This document shows positions 1-6,651 of a DNA stretch of 64,000 bases, one piece after another (within the stretch, counting starts at the first letter, position 1; each line of letters opens with the position of its first letter). Source of the stretch: Sulfurovum indicum (GTDB taxonomy: Bacteria > Campylobacterota > Campylobacteria > Campylobacterales > Sulfurovaceae); the NCBI RefSeq assembly GCF_014931715.1, contig NZ_CP063164.1, positions 1,922,001 through 1,986,000 of the forward strand, given 5' to 3'. A model generated the notes under the pieces. It ran no database searches, was not told the DNA's origin, and saw only the letters and a list, made by a program, of their open reading frames with translations. A program made the translations under genes and the position numbers.

Positions 1-50
1 ACTAATTAAGAGTAATTTAGTCTGAATTAAACACTTTAAAGGAATTTGCC

Positions 51-389
51 ATGAAACAAATCACGATCCTGCTATCCCTCTTGTTGGGAACAGAACTTCT
101 TGCCGATATAGAAAAAGGGAAAGCTGCATATACTGCGAACTGTGCTATTTGCCATACAGTCAATGGAGGAAGAGCAATGGGACCTGACTTCAATATTGTC
201 TCTTATACAAGAACAAAAGAAGAGATACAACAGTATGCAGAGAACCCCTCCTCTTTATACAGAAAATTCGGATACAGTGCCAATGCTATGCCTACACTTC
301 CCCTTAACGAAGATGATCTCAGTGATATAGCTGAGTATATCAGTTCACTGCAGCCTTTTAAAAAATGGATGGTAAAGAAAAAAATATAG
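51..389 (+). CDS. Small periplasmic monoheme c-type cytochrome
   Basis: The 112-residue product has an N-terminal hydrophobic signal peptide (about residues 1-18), one haem c site CAICH at residues 31-35, and a methionine near residue 80 (AMPTLP) that could be the sixth ligand. This is the class I cytochrome c layout, so it is probably a soluble periplasmic electron carrier. The start is supported by AAAGGA about seven bases upstream. It converges on the nrdG-like gene. The partner enzyme cannot be told from the sequence; oxidases and denitrification reductases are both possible. Confidence 0.85.
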   Translation: MKQITILLSLLLGTELLADIEKGKAAYTANCAICHTVNGGRAMGPDFNIVSYTRTKEEIQQYAENPSSLYRKFGYSANAMPTLPLNEDDLSDIAEYISSLQPFKKWMVKKKI

Positions 390-420
390 ACAGATGAAGC
401 TGTATCCGGTTCATCTCTGA

Positions 421-1098
421 TTATCTCCTCCAAACCACTTTCAGGTCAGAAGAGAGCAGTGATTGGTCAAAAGAGCTTTGTTCCGGCTTGACCTTTCCTA
501 TTGTATGCTCTGAAAAAACAAACGGTTGCAGATAATAGGTACCGGTATAGCCTCGTTTTACAAGATCTCTGATAATACGGTTGATCTCTTCCACGCCTAA
601 GAGATCATTATGCACCGTTGTTCTTACCTCAAAAGGGAATGCCTGACTGATAAGGAAGTTCAATGTTTTTGAGAAACGGTCAAAATGTTTATCTTTTGTA
701 ACAGTGTAATATCTCTCTTTGGGTGCTTTGTAATCAAGAGCGATATAGTCAACCAGATTCTCTTCAACCAGTCTGCGGATCATTTCCGGGTTCAGACCGT
801 TGGTATCCAGTTTAATCTTGAATTTTAACTGCCTGATCTTTTTACAGAATGCCGGCAGATCCTCATAGAGTGTGGCTTCTCCTCCGGAAAGAACAACCGC
901 TTCAAGAAGGCCTGTTCTGCTCTCTAAGAATGCTATTGCTTCCTCCTCGCTTCTCTCTCCTTCTCCAAAGACAATATCCCGGTTGTAGCAATAGACACAG
1001 CGCATATTGCACCGGGCAAACCAGAAAATGGCTGCCAGATGGTCAGGATAATCCAGAAGCGTGAAGGGAGTAATATCATACAGAGGCTTATGCTGCAT
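421..1098 (-). CDS. nrdG: Anaerobic ribonucleotide reductase activating protein (radical SAM)
   Basis: This is a radical SAM activase that would cleave S-adenosylmethionine to put the glycyl radical on class III ribonucleotide reductase. The cluster motif CNMRCVYC lies at residues 30-37, and an SGGE motif for SAM binding follows. The 225-residue length fits the NrdG/PflA-like activase type used by Campylobacterota. An upstream in-frame ATG at 1173 would add 25 residues encoded inside the preceding gene. The ATG at 1098 is preferred because residues after it (PFTLLDYPDHLAAIFW) match the family N-terminus and it overlaps the upstream stop by 11 bases, which suggests translational coupling. It is the last gene of the nrdD operon, directly after the separately encoded glycyl-radical tail, its presumed substrate. 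Confidence 0.85.
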   Translation of the reverse strand: MQHKPLYDITPFTLLDYPDHLAAIFWFARCNMRCVYCYNRDIVFGEGERSEEEAIAFLESRTGLLEAVVLSGGEATLYEDLPAFCKKIRQLKFKIKLDTNGLNPEMIRRLVEENLVDYIALDYKAPKERYYTVTKDKHFDRFSKTLNFLISQAFPFEVRTTVHNDLLGVEEINRIIRDLVKRGYTGTYYLQPFVFSEHTIGKVKPEQSSFDQSLLSSDLKVVWRR

Positions 1099-1261
1099 TG
1101 GTCTGTGATGCCTTTTCAAGAAAGAACTTTCTCTCCCTGTGCTCACCTTTTTTACCTGTATTGAAACTCTCAACCGGTCTGTGGTAACCCATTACTCTTG
1201 TATACACTATACATTTTGTTCGCTCTGCTTTATATTTTTCAAGCACTTTATTTTGATTCAT
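1088..1261 (-). CDS. Separately encoded NrdD glycyl-radical tail (57 aa)
   Basis: This short protein carries the C-terminal block normally fused to NrdD: Cys17, then YTRVMGYHRPV at residues 20-30, then FNTGKKGEH. In the family the RVxGY glycine (here Gly25) holds the radical made by NrdG. The large NrdD chain upstream in the operon stops just before this block. The start at 1261 has AAGGAG five bases upstream; a longer in-frame start at 1318 lacks such a site. A 160-base gap and a hairpin (1294-1316) precede it. The likely role is a radical-bearing small subunit that docks on NrdD, comparable with YfiD/GrcA for pyruvate formate-lyase. The motif match is clear; the docking idea is inference. 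Confidence 0.85.
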   Translation of the reverse strand: MNQNKVLEKYKAERTKCIVYTRVMGYHRPVESFNTGKKGEHRERKFFLEKASQTNAA

Positions 1262-1293
1262 CTTTTCTCCTTTTTTATGAAATATGTCTCTGT

Positions 1294-1316
1294 GAAGAGA
1301 AGCAAAGCATCTCTTC
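1294..1316 (-). promoter_or_regulatory. Hairpin upstream of the glycyl-radical tail gene
   Basis: A ten-base-pair stem with one T-T mismatch and a three-base loop lies 33 bases upstream of the start of the 57-residue gene, between the NifU-like gene and it. There is no U-run after it, so it is more likely an mRNA processing or stabilising structure than a terminator. It could set the amount of radical tail relative to NrdD. Confidence 0.4.
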
Positions 1317-1421
1317 AACTACCTGCAGAAAATGCCTTTTCTGCCTCCTGACTATAAGGCTTATACATGCAAATCTCTAAATGATTTCCCGTAAAAGCTC
1401 CCTCTTTGATTCAGTTTTGCA

Positions 1422-1904
1422 TTATCCGCAAGATTGCTCTGAATACCGTAAGCTTGTCTCAATCATTTTCAGGACGAACTCTTCACCCATACCCTTTTGT
1501 CTGTTCCGGTAATTTTCATAGGCAGCCAAAAAAGCTACAAGAATCATTGCCGTACACTCTTCACAATTGTCTTTTGCTGCCATTTCCTCCAACGATGCCT
1601 GTGTCATCAGAAAAGCTTCCTCCAACAAAATCCCTTTGATCTCTTCTGTAAATATTGAAGCGGAAAATGCAATCGTGGGACAACCGTTGAACTCATACCC
1701 GACGTTATCTATCTCTTCACTCTCATTTACCAGAACATACATGTCCACCTGCCCGTAATTGTCCGGATTCCTGCCTATTCCTCTGGCATTGTACTCTTTC
1801 AGTGCCCAGCGGTTCTTTGGGTCATGATAATGCTCATTCAGCACTTTTGTCTGTTCGCTGTTTACATTGTAGCCATGTGCTTTAAGATCTTCTTCAGTTA
1901 TCAT
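1422..1904 (-). CDS. NifU/IscU-like iron-sulfur scaffold family protein
   Basis: The 160-residue product resembles the N-terminal scaffold domain of NifU/IscU: a central GCPTIAFSAS segment (Cys75), a conserved EEIKG turn and a late cysteine pair (Cys114, Cys117). The first cluster cysteine of the family appears to be a tyrosine in the aligned NYGQVD segment, so this may not be a normal scaffold. It overlaps the upstream LpdD-like gene by 11 bases and belongs to the nrdD operon. NrdD has a C-terminal metal site and NrdG needs a 4Fe-4S cluster, so a maturation role in anaerobic dNTP synthesis is a reasonable inference but unproven. Confidence 0.7.
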   Translation of the reverse strand: MITEEDLKAHGYNVNSEQTKVLNEHYHDPKNRWALKEYNARGIGRNPDNYGQVDMYVLVNESEEIDNVGYEFNGCPTIAFSASIFTEEIKGILLEEAFLMTQASLEEMAAKDNCEECTAMILVAFLAAYENYRNRQKGMGEEFVLKMIETSLRYSEQSCG

Positions 1905-2232
1905 TATTCTCCTTTAAAAAAATATTGACACACATTTGTGCATTATCTACCAACACATCTATCTCTTCTTTACTGGCATTGTCTATATGAATACCGCAAA
2001 TGACAAGCAGGTCACTTCCTATTGTATCATAAATGAGGTTCGCCATTTTTTCTGAAACAAGATAGTCTTTATGTCCGTTTTTGCTTAAGGTTTGCATATG
2101 ACCCCTCTCCTCTATCAGTGTTGCCGAGCCTATATGTGCTTCTTCACCGCCTGTAATGACAATCAACCTGTCATTCCCTATCCTGTAAGCATGCAACATT
2201 ACACTATATCGACCTTCACCTGCACGGATCAT
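1894..2232 (-). CDS. LpdD-like (prenylated-flavin chaperone-like) domain protein
   Basis: The 112-residue product starts MIRAGEGRYSVMLHAYRIGND and contains ITGGEEAHIGSA, a pattern I associate with the LpdD/PAC-like family, small proteins found with UbiD-type decarboxylases or alone. There is no decarboxylase here. The ATG at 2232 overlaps the nrdD stop as TGATG, and the gene overlaps the NifU-like gene downstream, so the three are almost certainly co-translated. Its function in an anaerobic ribonucleotide reductase operon is unknown; a chaperone or assembly role is a guess. Confidence 0.55.
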   Translation of the reverse strand: MIRAGEGRYSVMLHAYRIGNDRLIVITGGEEAHIGSATLIEERGHMQTLSKNGHKDYLVSEKMANLIYDTIGSDLLVICGIHIDNASKEEIDVLVDNAQMCVNIFLKENNDN

Positions 2233-4328
2233 CAACTTGCCTTTTGCAGGATCTCTGCATCACATTTGGGGCAGTATTCATACTCACCCGAGAGATAACC
2301 ATGCTTTTCACAGATGGAAAATGTCGGTGTCAGAGTGATATAGGGAAGCCTGAAGTTGCTGATGACATTTTTCACCAGTTTTCTGGCTGCTTCCGGAGAG
2401 CTTAGCTTCTCTCTCATATAGAGGTGCATGACTGTTCCTCCTGTATACTTGCACTGCAGATCATCCTGCAGCATCAATGCTTCAAACGGATCATCGGTGT
2501 AAAAGACAGGGATCTGAGAGGAGTTGGTATAGTAGTTGTTCTCACTGGTCCCTGCCTGAATGATATCCGGATACCTCTTGATATCTTCTCTGGCAAAACG
2601 GTACGTAGTTCCCTCTGCAGGGGTTGCTTCCAGGTTATAGAGGTTTCCTGAACGCTCCTGGAAATCTTTGAGCTGATCCCGCATGAAATCCAGGATCCTC
2701 AGTGCCATCTCTTTTCCAAATGCATCTGTGATCGTATGCCTGTCATTGGTGAAGTTCCGTATCATCTCATTCATCCCGTTGACACCGATAGTAGAGAAGT
2801 GGTTGTTAAACCCGGGAAGATACCTTGCCGTATAGGGGTAAAGTCCCCTGTCATACATCTCCTGAATGAAGATCCTTTTCTTCTCAAGTGTCGAGTAGGC
2901 ATACTCCATGAGTTTGCCAAGCTTTGCAATAAGTTTCTCCTCATCACCGGCATAGAGATATCCAAGTCGTGCCATATTGATCGTCACCACACCGATACTC
3001 CCCGTCATTTCGGCACTGCCGAACAGACCTCCGCCTCTTTTAAGAAGTTCGCGAAGGTCCAGCTGCAGCCTGCAGCACATACTTCTGACATGCCCGGGCT
3101 TATAGGCCTCCTCATTAGGCACAAGTGCTCCGTTTTCATCTCTTACATACTGACTGCCTATAAAGTTCTGAAAATAGGAAGATCCTATCTTGGCGGTATT
3201 TTCAAAAAGGATATCGGTATTTTCACCATACCAGTCAAACTCTTCGGTGATATTTACCGTAGGAATGGGAAAAGTAAACGGCTGTCCGTTCCTGTCACCT
3301 TCGGTCATCACTTCATAGAAGGCTCTGTTGATAAGATTCATTTCAGGCTGAAAGTGTCTGTAGGTCATACTCTCCAAAGAGTGAATATCCGCATCTCTGC
3401 GCTTTGCTTCCTCCCACAACACTGCATCATCCAGGCCAGAGAACAGATGCTTCTGCTCTCTTGTGGGTATCTGATCTTTCAGGTCTGAAGGAACTGTCCA
3501 GTCAATGGTAATATTGGTAAAAGGACTCTGTCCCCATCTGGCCGGAACATTGAGATTGTACACAAAGCTTCTGATCGCTTTTTTGATCTCAGAAAATGAG
3601 AGCCTGTCTTTGAACACATAGGGTGCCAGATAGGTATCGAATGAGGAGAATGCCTGTGCTCCGGCCCATTCACTCTGTAAAATCCCCAGAAAGTTCGCCA
3701 TCTGCCCCAGAGCCTCTCTGAAATGGTTGGGCGCTCTGCTCTCAACTCTGCCTCTGACTCCGTTAAAGCCCTCATCCAAAAGGACACGAAGACTCCACCC
3801 TGCACAATATCCGGTAAGGCAGTCCAGATCATGGATATGGTAGTCTCCGTCTCTGTGTGCATATCCCTCCTCTTTGGAGTAGATCGCATCCAGCCAGAAG
3901 TTGGCAATCACCTTGCCTGCCGTATTATTGACAAGTCCGGCATTGGAGTAACCTGTATTGGAGTTGGCATTGATCCTCCAGTCTGCTTTGTCTATATACT
4001 CTTTCACCGTCTGTGTTGAGTTGATATAGGTGGTATCTTCATTCAGACCCAGTATCTGCTCCCTCTGGATCTTGTGCAGGTGACGATAGAGCATAAAGGA
4101 TTTCATCACTTCAAAATGCTGATGCTCATAGAGCACTTTCTCTATCAGGTCCTGGATCTCTTCGACACTGATCTCCTCTTTGTCTCTTATCATCTCCATC
4201 AGTTCTTTAAAGACACTTTTATCATACTCTTTTGCTTCGCTCATAAATGCTTTTTTGATAGCATCTTCGATCTTGAAGGGTACGAACCGCTGAGAACTCC
4301 CGTCTCTTTTTATAATTGTTTTTATCAT
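2232..4328 (-). CDS. nrdD: Anaerobic (class III) ribonucleoside-triphosphate reductase, catalytic chain
   Basis: NrdD reduces NTPs to dNTPs without oxygen. The 698-residue chain begins with an ATP-cone (about residues 1-95) and contains the GSIGVVTINMAR block typical of the barrel domain. It ends in a metal-site-like pair CEKHG and CPKCD, then stops within eight residues. The RVxGY glycyl-radical motif that should follow is absent and sits in the 57-residue protein at 1088-1261. The ATG at 4328 (MIKTIIKRDG) is chosen because a longer in-frame start at 4391 would lie inside the FNR-type operator. A -10-like TATAAT at 4357-4362 and a palindrome at 4385-4398 point to oxygen- or NO-responsive activation. 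It is the first gene of a five-gene operon. Confidence 0.93.
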   Translation of the reverse strand: MIKTIIKRDGSSQRFVPFKIEDAIKKAFMSEAKEYDKSVFKELMEMIRDKEEISVEEIQDLIEKVLYEHQHFEVMKSFMLYRHLHKIQREQILGLNEDTTYINSTQTVKEYIDKADWRINANSNTGYSNAGLVNNTAGKVIANFWLDAIYSKEEGYAHRDGDYHIHDLDCLTGYCAGWSLRVLLDEGFNGVRGRVESRAPNHFREALGQMANFLGILQSEWAGAQAFSSFDTYLAPYVFKDRLSFSEIKKAIRSFVYNLNVPARWGQSPFTNITIDWTVPSDLKDQIPTREQKHLFSGLDDAVLWEEAKRRDADIHSLESMTYRHFQPEMNLINRAFYEVMTEGDRNGQPFTFPIPTVNITEEFDWYGENTDILFENTAKIGSSYFQNFIGSQYVRDENGALVPNEEAYKPGHVRSMCCRLQLDLRELLKRGGGLFGSAEMTGSIGVVTINMARLGYLYAGDEEKLIAKLGKLMEYAYSTLEKKRIFIQEMYDRGLYPYTARYLPGFNNHFSTIGVNGMNEMIRNFTNDRHTITDAFGKEMALRILDFMRDQLKDFQERSGNLYNLEATPAEGTTYRFAREDIKRYPDIIQAGTSENNYYTNSSQIPVFYTDDPFEALMLQDDLQCKYTGGTVMHLYMREKLSSPEAARKLVKNVISNFRLPYITLTPTFSICEKHGYLSGEYEYCPKCDAEILQKAS

Positions 4329-4356
4329 TGTTGCAGCTCCATATTCAATTCTCAGT

Positions 4357-4398
4357 ATTATAATGGAAACGAGGGGAGAATGGTTTGACAAGTGTCAA
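4357..4398 (-). promoter_or_regulatory. nrdD promoter with class II FNR/DNR-type site
   Basis: The perfect inverted repeat TTGACAAGTGTCAA (4385-4398) is centred 32 bp upstream of TATAAT (4357-4362), the spacing expected for an activator bound at about -41.5. The palindrome type fits the CRP/FNR family, with the TTGAC/GTCAA arms often seen for NO-responsive DNR/NnrR members. A further inverted repeat (4379-4388 with 4419-4428) surrounds it. Confidence 0.75.
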
Positions 4399-4437
4399 TA
4401 AATTAAAAAAGATTCTTTTCAAACCATTGATCTTATT

Positions 4438-4461
4438 ATTTATTGATTTAAATCAATAAAT
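4438..4461. promoter_or_regulatory. 24-bp perfect palindrome containing a consensus FNR site
   Basis: The core TTGATTTAAATCAA (4443-4456) is a perfect FNR consensus and is embedded in a perfectly palindromic 24-bp block. It lies 58 bp further upstream of nrdD than the promoter-proximal site, and directly after the gap stop codon. It may be a second activator site, and its RNA form could also act as a weak 3' hairpin for gap. Confidence 0.7.
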
Positions 4462-4472
4462 TTATTCAACTA

Positions 4473-5477
4473 TTATGCTATATGCTTTGCCATCTCTACC
4501 AGTCTTTTCGCATAACCATACTCATTATCCTGCCAGGCAGAGATCTTTAGAAGATTGTCTCCAACCACAGTAGTAAAAGGGAGATTCACTATAGCACTGT
4601 AAGGACTTTGCACATAATCTTCAGAGGAGCCTGGAGCATCCGTTGTATCCAGGATGTCTGCATAGGAGCTTTTTATCTCCTGTTTGAGTATCTGGTTCAG
4701 CTCTTCCACATTTGTTTTTTTATTAACCTGCATATGTAGTTCATAGAGTGTGGTGCTGGGAATGGGAACCCGAATACTTTTGGCATACAGTCTACCTTTG
4801 AGGTGCGGGAAGAAATAGCCGGTTGCTTCAGCAGCACTGCTCATAAGAGGGATGATATTCTGGGTAGCAGAACGGGTCCGGCGGATATCCTTGGAGTAAT
4901 GTTTGTTGTCAAGAATATTCTGATACACTGTATAGCTGTGATACATACTCATCATAGCGGTATCTATTCCAAAATATCTATCTATGATCTTAAAGAGCGG
5001 TACAATGGCATTGGCAGAACAGCTTGAGTTGGAGATGATCTCTTCATCAGCATAATCACTATGATTGACACCATAGATAAAAGTTGGCATACTGTCTGTT
5101 GGCGGTGCAGAGACGATCACTCTCTTTGCTCCGCATTTGATAAGAGGCAGATTGGACTTCTGTGTCAGGAATATACCGCTGCATTGCAGTACCACATCCA
5201 CATCCAGTGGTCCAAGATCCATATTTTGGGGATCAGGTTCACAGAAGAGTGCTACACGATGCCCATCAATCATCAAACACCCTTCTGTTAATGTAATACT
5301 CTTTTCAAGGCGCGGATATACAGAATCATATTTCAAAAGATATGCCATCTGTTCACAAGAGTAAAGATCGTTGACCCCCACAAGTTCAAAACACTCATCC
5401 TCAAGTATAATCCGTGCTGCACACCTCCCGATCCTTCCAAATCCATTAATAAAAACCCGTATTTTCCCTGAGACCAT
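4473..5477 (-). CDS. gap: Glyceraldehyde-3-phosphate dehydrogenase family protein (divergent paralogue)
   Basis: This is a 334-residue phosphorylating GAPDH-type enzyme. It has the NAD-binding INGFGRIGR motif (residues 10-18), the catalytic cysteine Cys153 in SNSSCSAN and the partner His180 in HSYT. The usual motif is SNASCTTN, so the active-site loop is atypical, and the DIRRTRSATQNIIP stretch also resembles erythrose-4-phosphate dehydrogenases. The ATG at 5477 has AAGGG just upstream; longer starts at 5492 or 5531 lack a ribosome site, and 5531 would lie upstream of the inferred promoter. It is divergent from nrdB and has its own FNR-type site, suggesting an anaerobically used isozyme. Family assignment is firm, substrate is not. 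Confidence 0.85.
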   Translation of the reverse strand: MVSGKIRVFINGFGRIGRCAARIILEDECFELVGVNDLYSCEQMAYLLKYDSVYPRLEKSITLTEGCLMIDGHRVALFCEPDPQNMDLGPLDVDVVLQCSGIFLTQKSNLPLIKCGAKRVIVSAPPTDSMPTFIYGVNHSDYADEEIISNSSCSANAIVPLFKIIDRYFGIDTAMMSMYHSYTVYQNILDNKHYSKDIRRTRSATQNIIPLMSSAAEATGYFFPHLKGRLYAKSIRVPIPSTTLYELHMQVNKKTNVEELNQILKQEIKSSYADILDTTDAPGSSEDYVQSPYSAIVNLPFTTVVGDNLLKISAWQDNEYGYAKRLVEMAKHIA

Positions 5478-5520
5478 TATGCCCTTATCCATCTTATTTT
5501 GACTATTTTTAATTTTTAAA

Positions 5521-5607
5521 AGTATAGTCAAAAATAGATTTTTTGCACTTGATACCTATCAAAACTTGACATTTATCAACAGATTGATGAAAGTAAAAAG
5601 ATAAAAT
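5521..5607. promoter_or_regulatory. Divergent gap/nrdB promoter region with two FNR-type sites
   Basis: TTGATACCTATCAA (5549-5562) and TTGACATTTATCAA (5566-5579) lie 17 bp apart. The first is centred 32 bp from TATACT on the minus strand (5521-5526), facing gap. The second is centred 32 bp from TAAAAT on the plus strand (5602-5607), facing nrdB. Each gene therefore appears to have its own class II-spaced activator site. Confidence 0.7.
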
Positions 5608-5635
5608 AGGAACCACTATACAAAAGGAGTGAAAG

Positions 5636-6649
5636 ATGGATGTCAAACACTACTACAACCCTAATGGAGAAGAGATACTGGACGAAAAGATCTTTGGTGG
5701 ATCTCCTACCGGATTTGTAGACTTCAACCGCTCCAGATACCGTTGGGACAGCAATATATACGATCTGATGAATGCCAATACATGGTTCCCGAGCGAGGTA
5801 AATACCTCAACAGAAAAGAAAAACTTCGAAATGCTCACAGACAATGAACAGGCGATCTACAAAATGACCTTTGCACAACTAAGTTTTAATGACTCTGCAC
5901 AGGAGGAGTACCTCAGTGATTTCAGACGCCTGGCGAACAACCGTCTTGTCAAATCCGTACTCTCTTTACAGATCATGCAGGAGGTCAACCACTCCAAAAG
6001 CTATGCCGTTCTGCTCGATGCCTGCGGGAACGCAGAAGAGGTCTTCAACCTCTATAAACATGATGCGGCCCTCAACCGTAAAAACCAGCAGGTGGCTGAA
6101 CAGTTCGCCAGATATATCGATGGAGGTTCTGCCGACAAAATGCTGCTCAGTGCCATGGCAAGCGTAAATCTTGAAGGGATATACTTTCTGCTTGGGTTCT
6201 CTTACATCTATCTTCTCGGAGACAAGGTTCCGGGTGCGAGAGATATGATAAAATTCATCGCAAGGGATGAACTCAATACGCACTTGCCGCTCTTTGCCAA
6301 CATTTTCAAGACCATACAGAAGGAGAACAAGATTCAGGCCTCTACCATTGATACGGCCTATACAATGATAGAAGATGCCGTTAAAATAGAACTGGAGTAC
6401 GGGAAATACCTTCTTGATCGTTATCCGATCATGGGAACAACACCGGAACTGATGGAACAGACAGTCTACAATTATGCCAATGACCGTCTCAAAAAAATAG
6501 GTCTTAACCCCATCTTTGAAGAGAGTACGACAACTTACCTGCAGAAACTGGTCACAAAGCATCTGGAGATGAATGAGGTCAAGAGTAACTTCTTTGAGAG
6601 TAATGTCTCCAACTATGCCAAATCAAGTATTGATCTGGACGATTTTTAG
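5636..6649 (+). CDS. nrdB: Class I ribonucleoside-diphosphate reductase, beta (radical) subunit
   Basis: NrdB holds the di-metal centre and tyrosyl radical used by NrdA to reduce ribonucleotides in the presence of oxygen. In the 337-residue chain the likely ligands are Asp86, Glu116 and His119 (EVNH), Glu180, Glu212 and His216, with the radical Tyr123 four residues after His119. The second Glu-His pair reads DELNTH, one residue longer than the usual ExxH. The C-terminus SIDLDDF fits the tail that docks on NrdA. AAAGGAG stands upstream. No nrdA is adjacent, as is common in Campylobacterota. Having the aerobic enzyme beside the anaerobic nrdD operon, both under FNR-type sites, suggests an oxygen-dependent switch. 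Confidence 0.93.
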   Translation: MDVKHYYNPNGEEILDEKIFGGSPTGFVDFNRSRYRWDSNIYDLMNANTWFPSEVNTSTEKKNFEMLTDNEQAIYKMTFAQLSFNDSAQEEYLSDFRRLANNRLVKSVLSLQIMQEVNHSKSYAVLLDACGNAEEVFNLYKHDAALNRKNQQVAEQFARYIDGGSADKMLLSAMASVNLEGIYFLLGFSYIYLLGDKVPGARDMIKFIARDELNTHLPLFANIFKTIQKENKIQASTIDTAYTMIEDAVKIELEYGKYLLDRYPIMGTTPELMEQTVYNYANDRLKKIGLNPIFEESTTTYLQKLVTKHLEMNEVKSNFFESNVSNYAKSSIDLDDF

Positions 6650-6651
6650 TG

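Noticed and set aside
2736-3488. 250-codon plus-strand frame antisense to nrdD
   Set aside because: NrdD on the minus strand is unambiguous, and the antisense product has no recognisable pattern.
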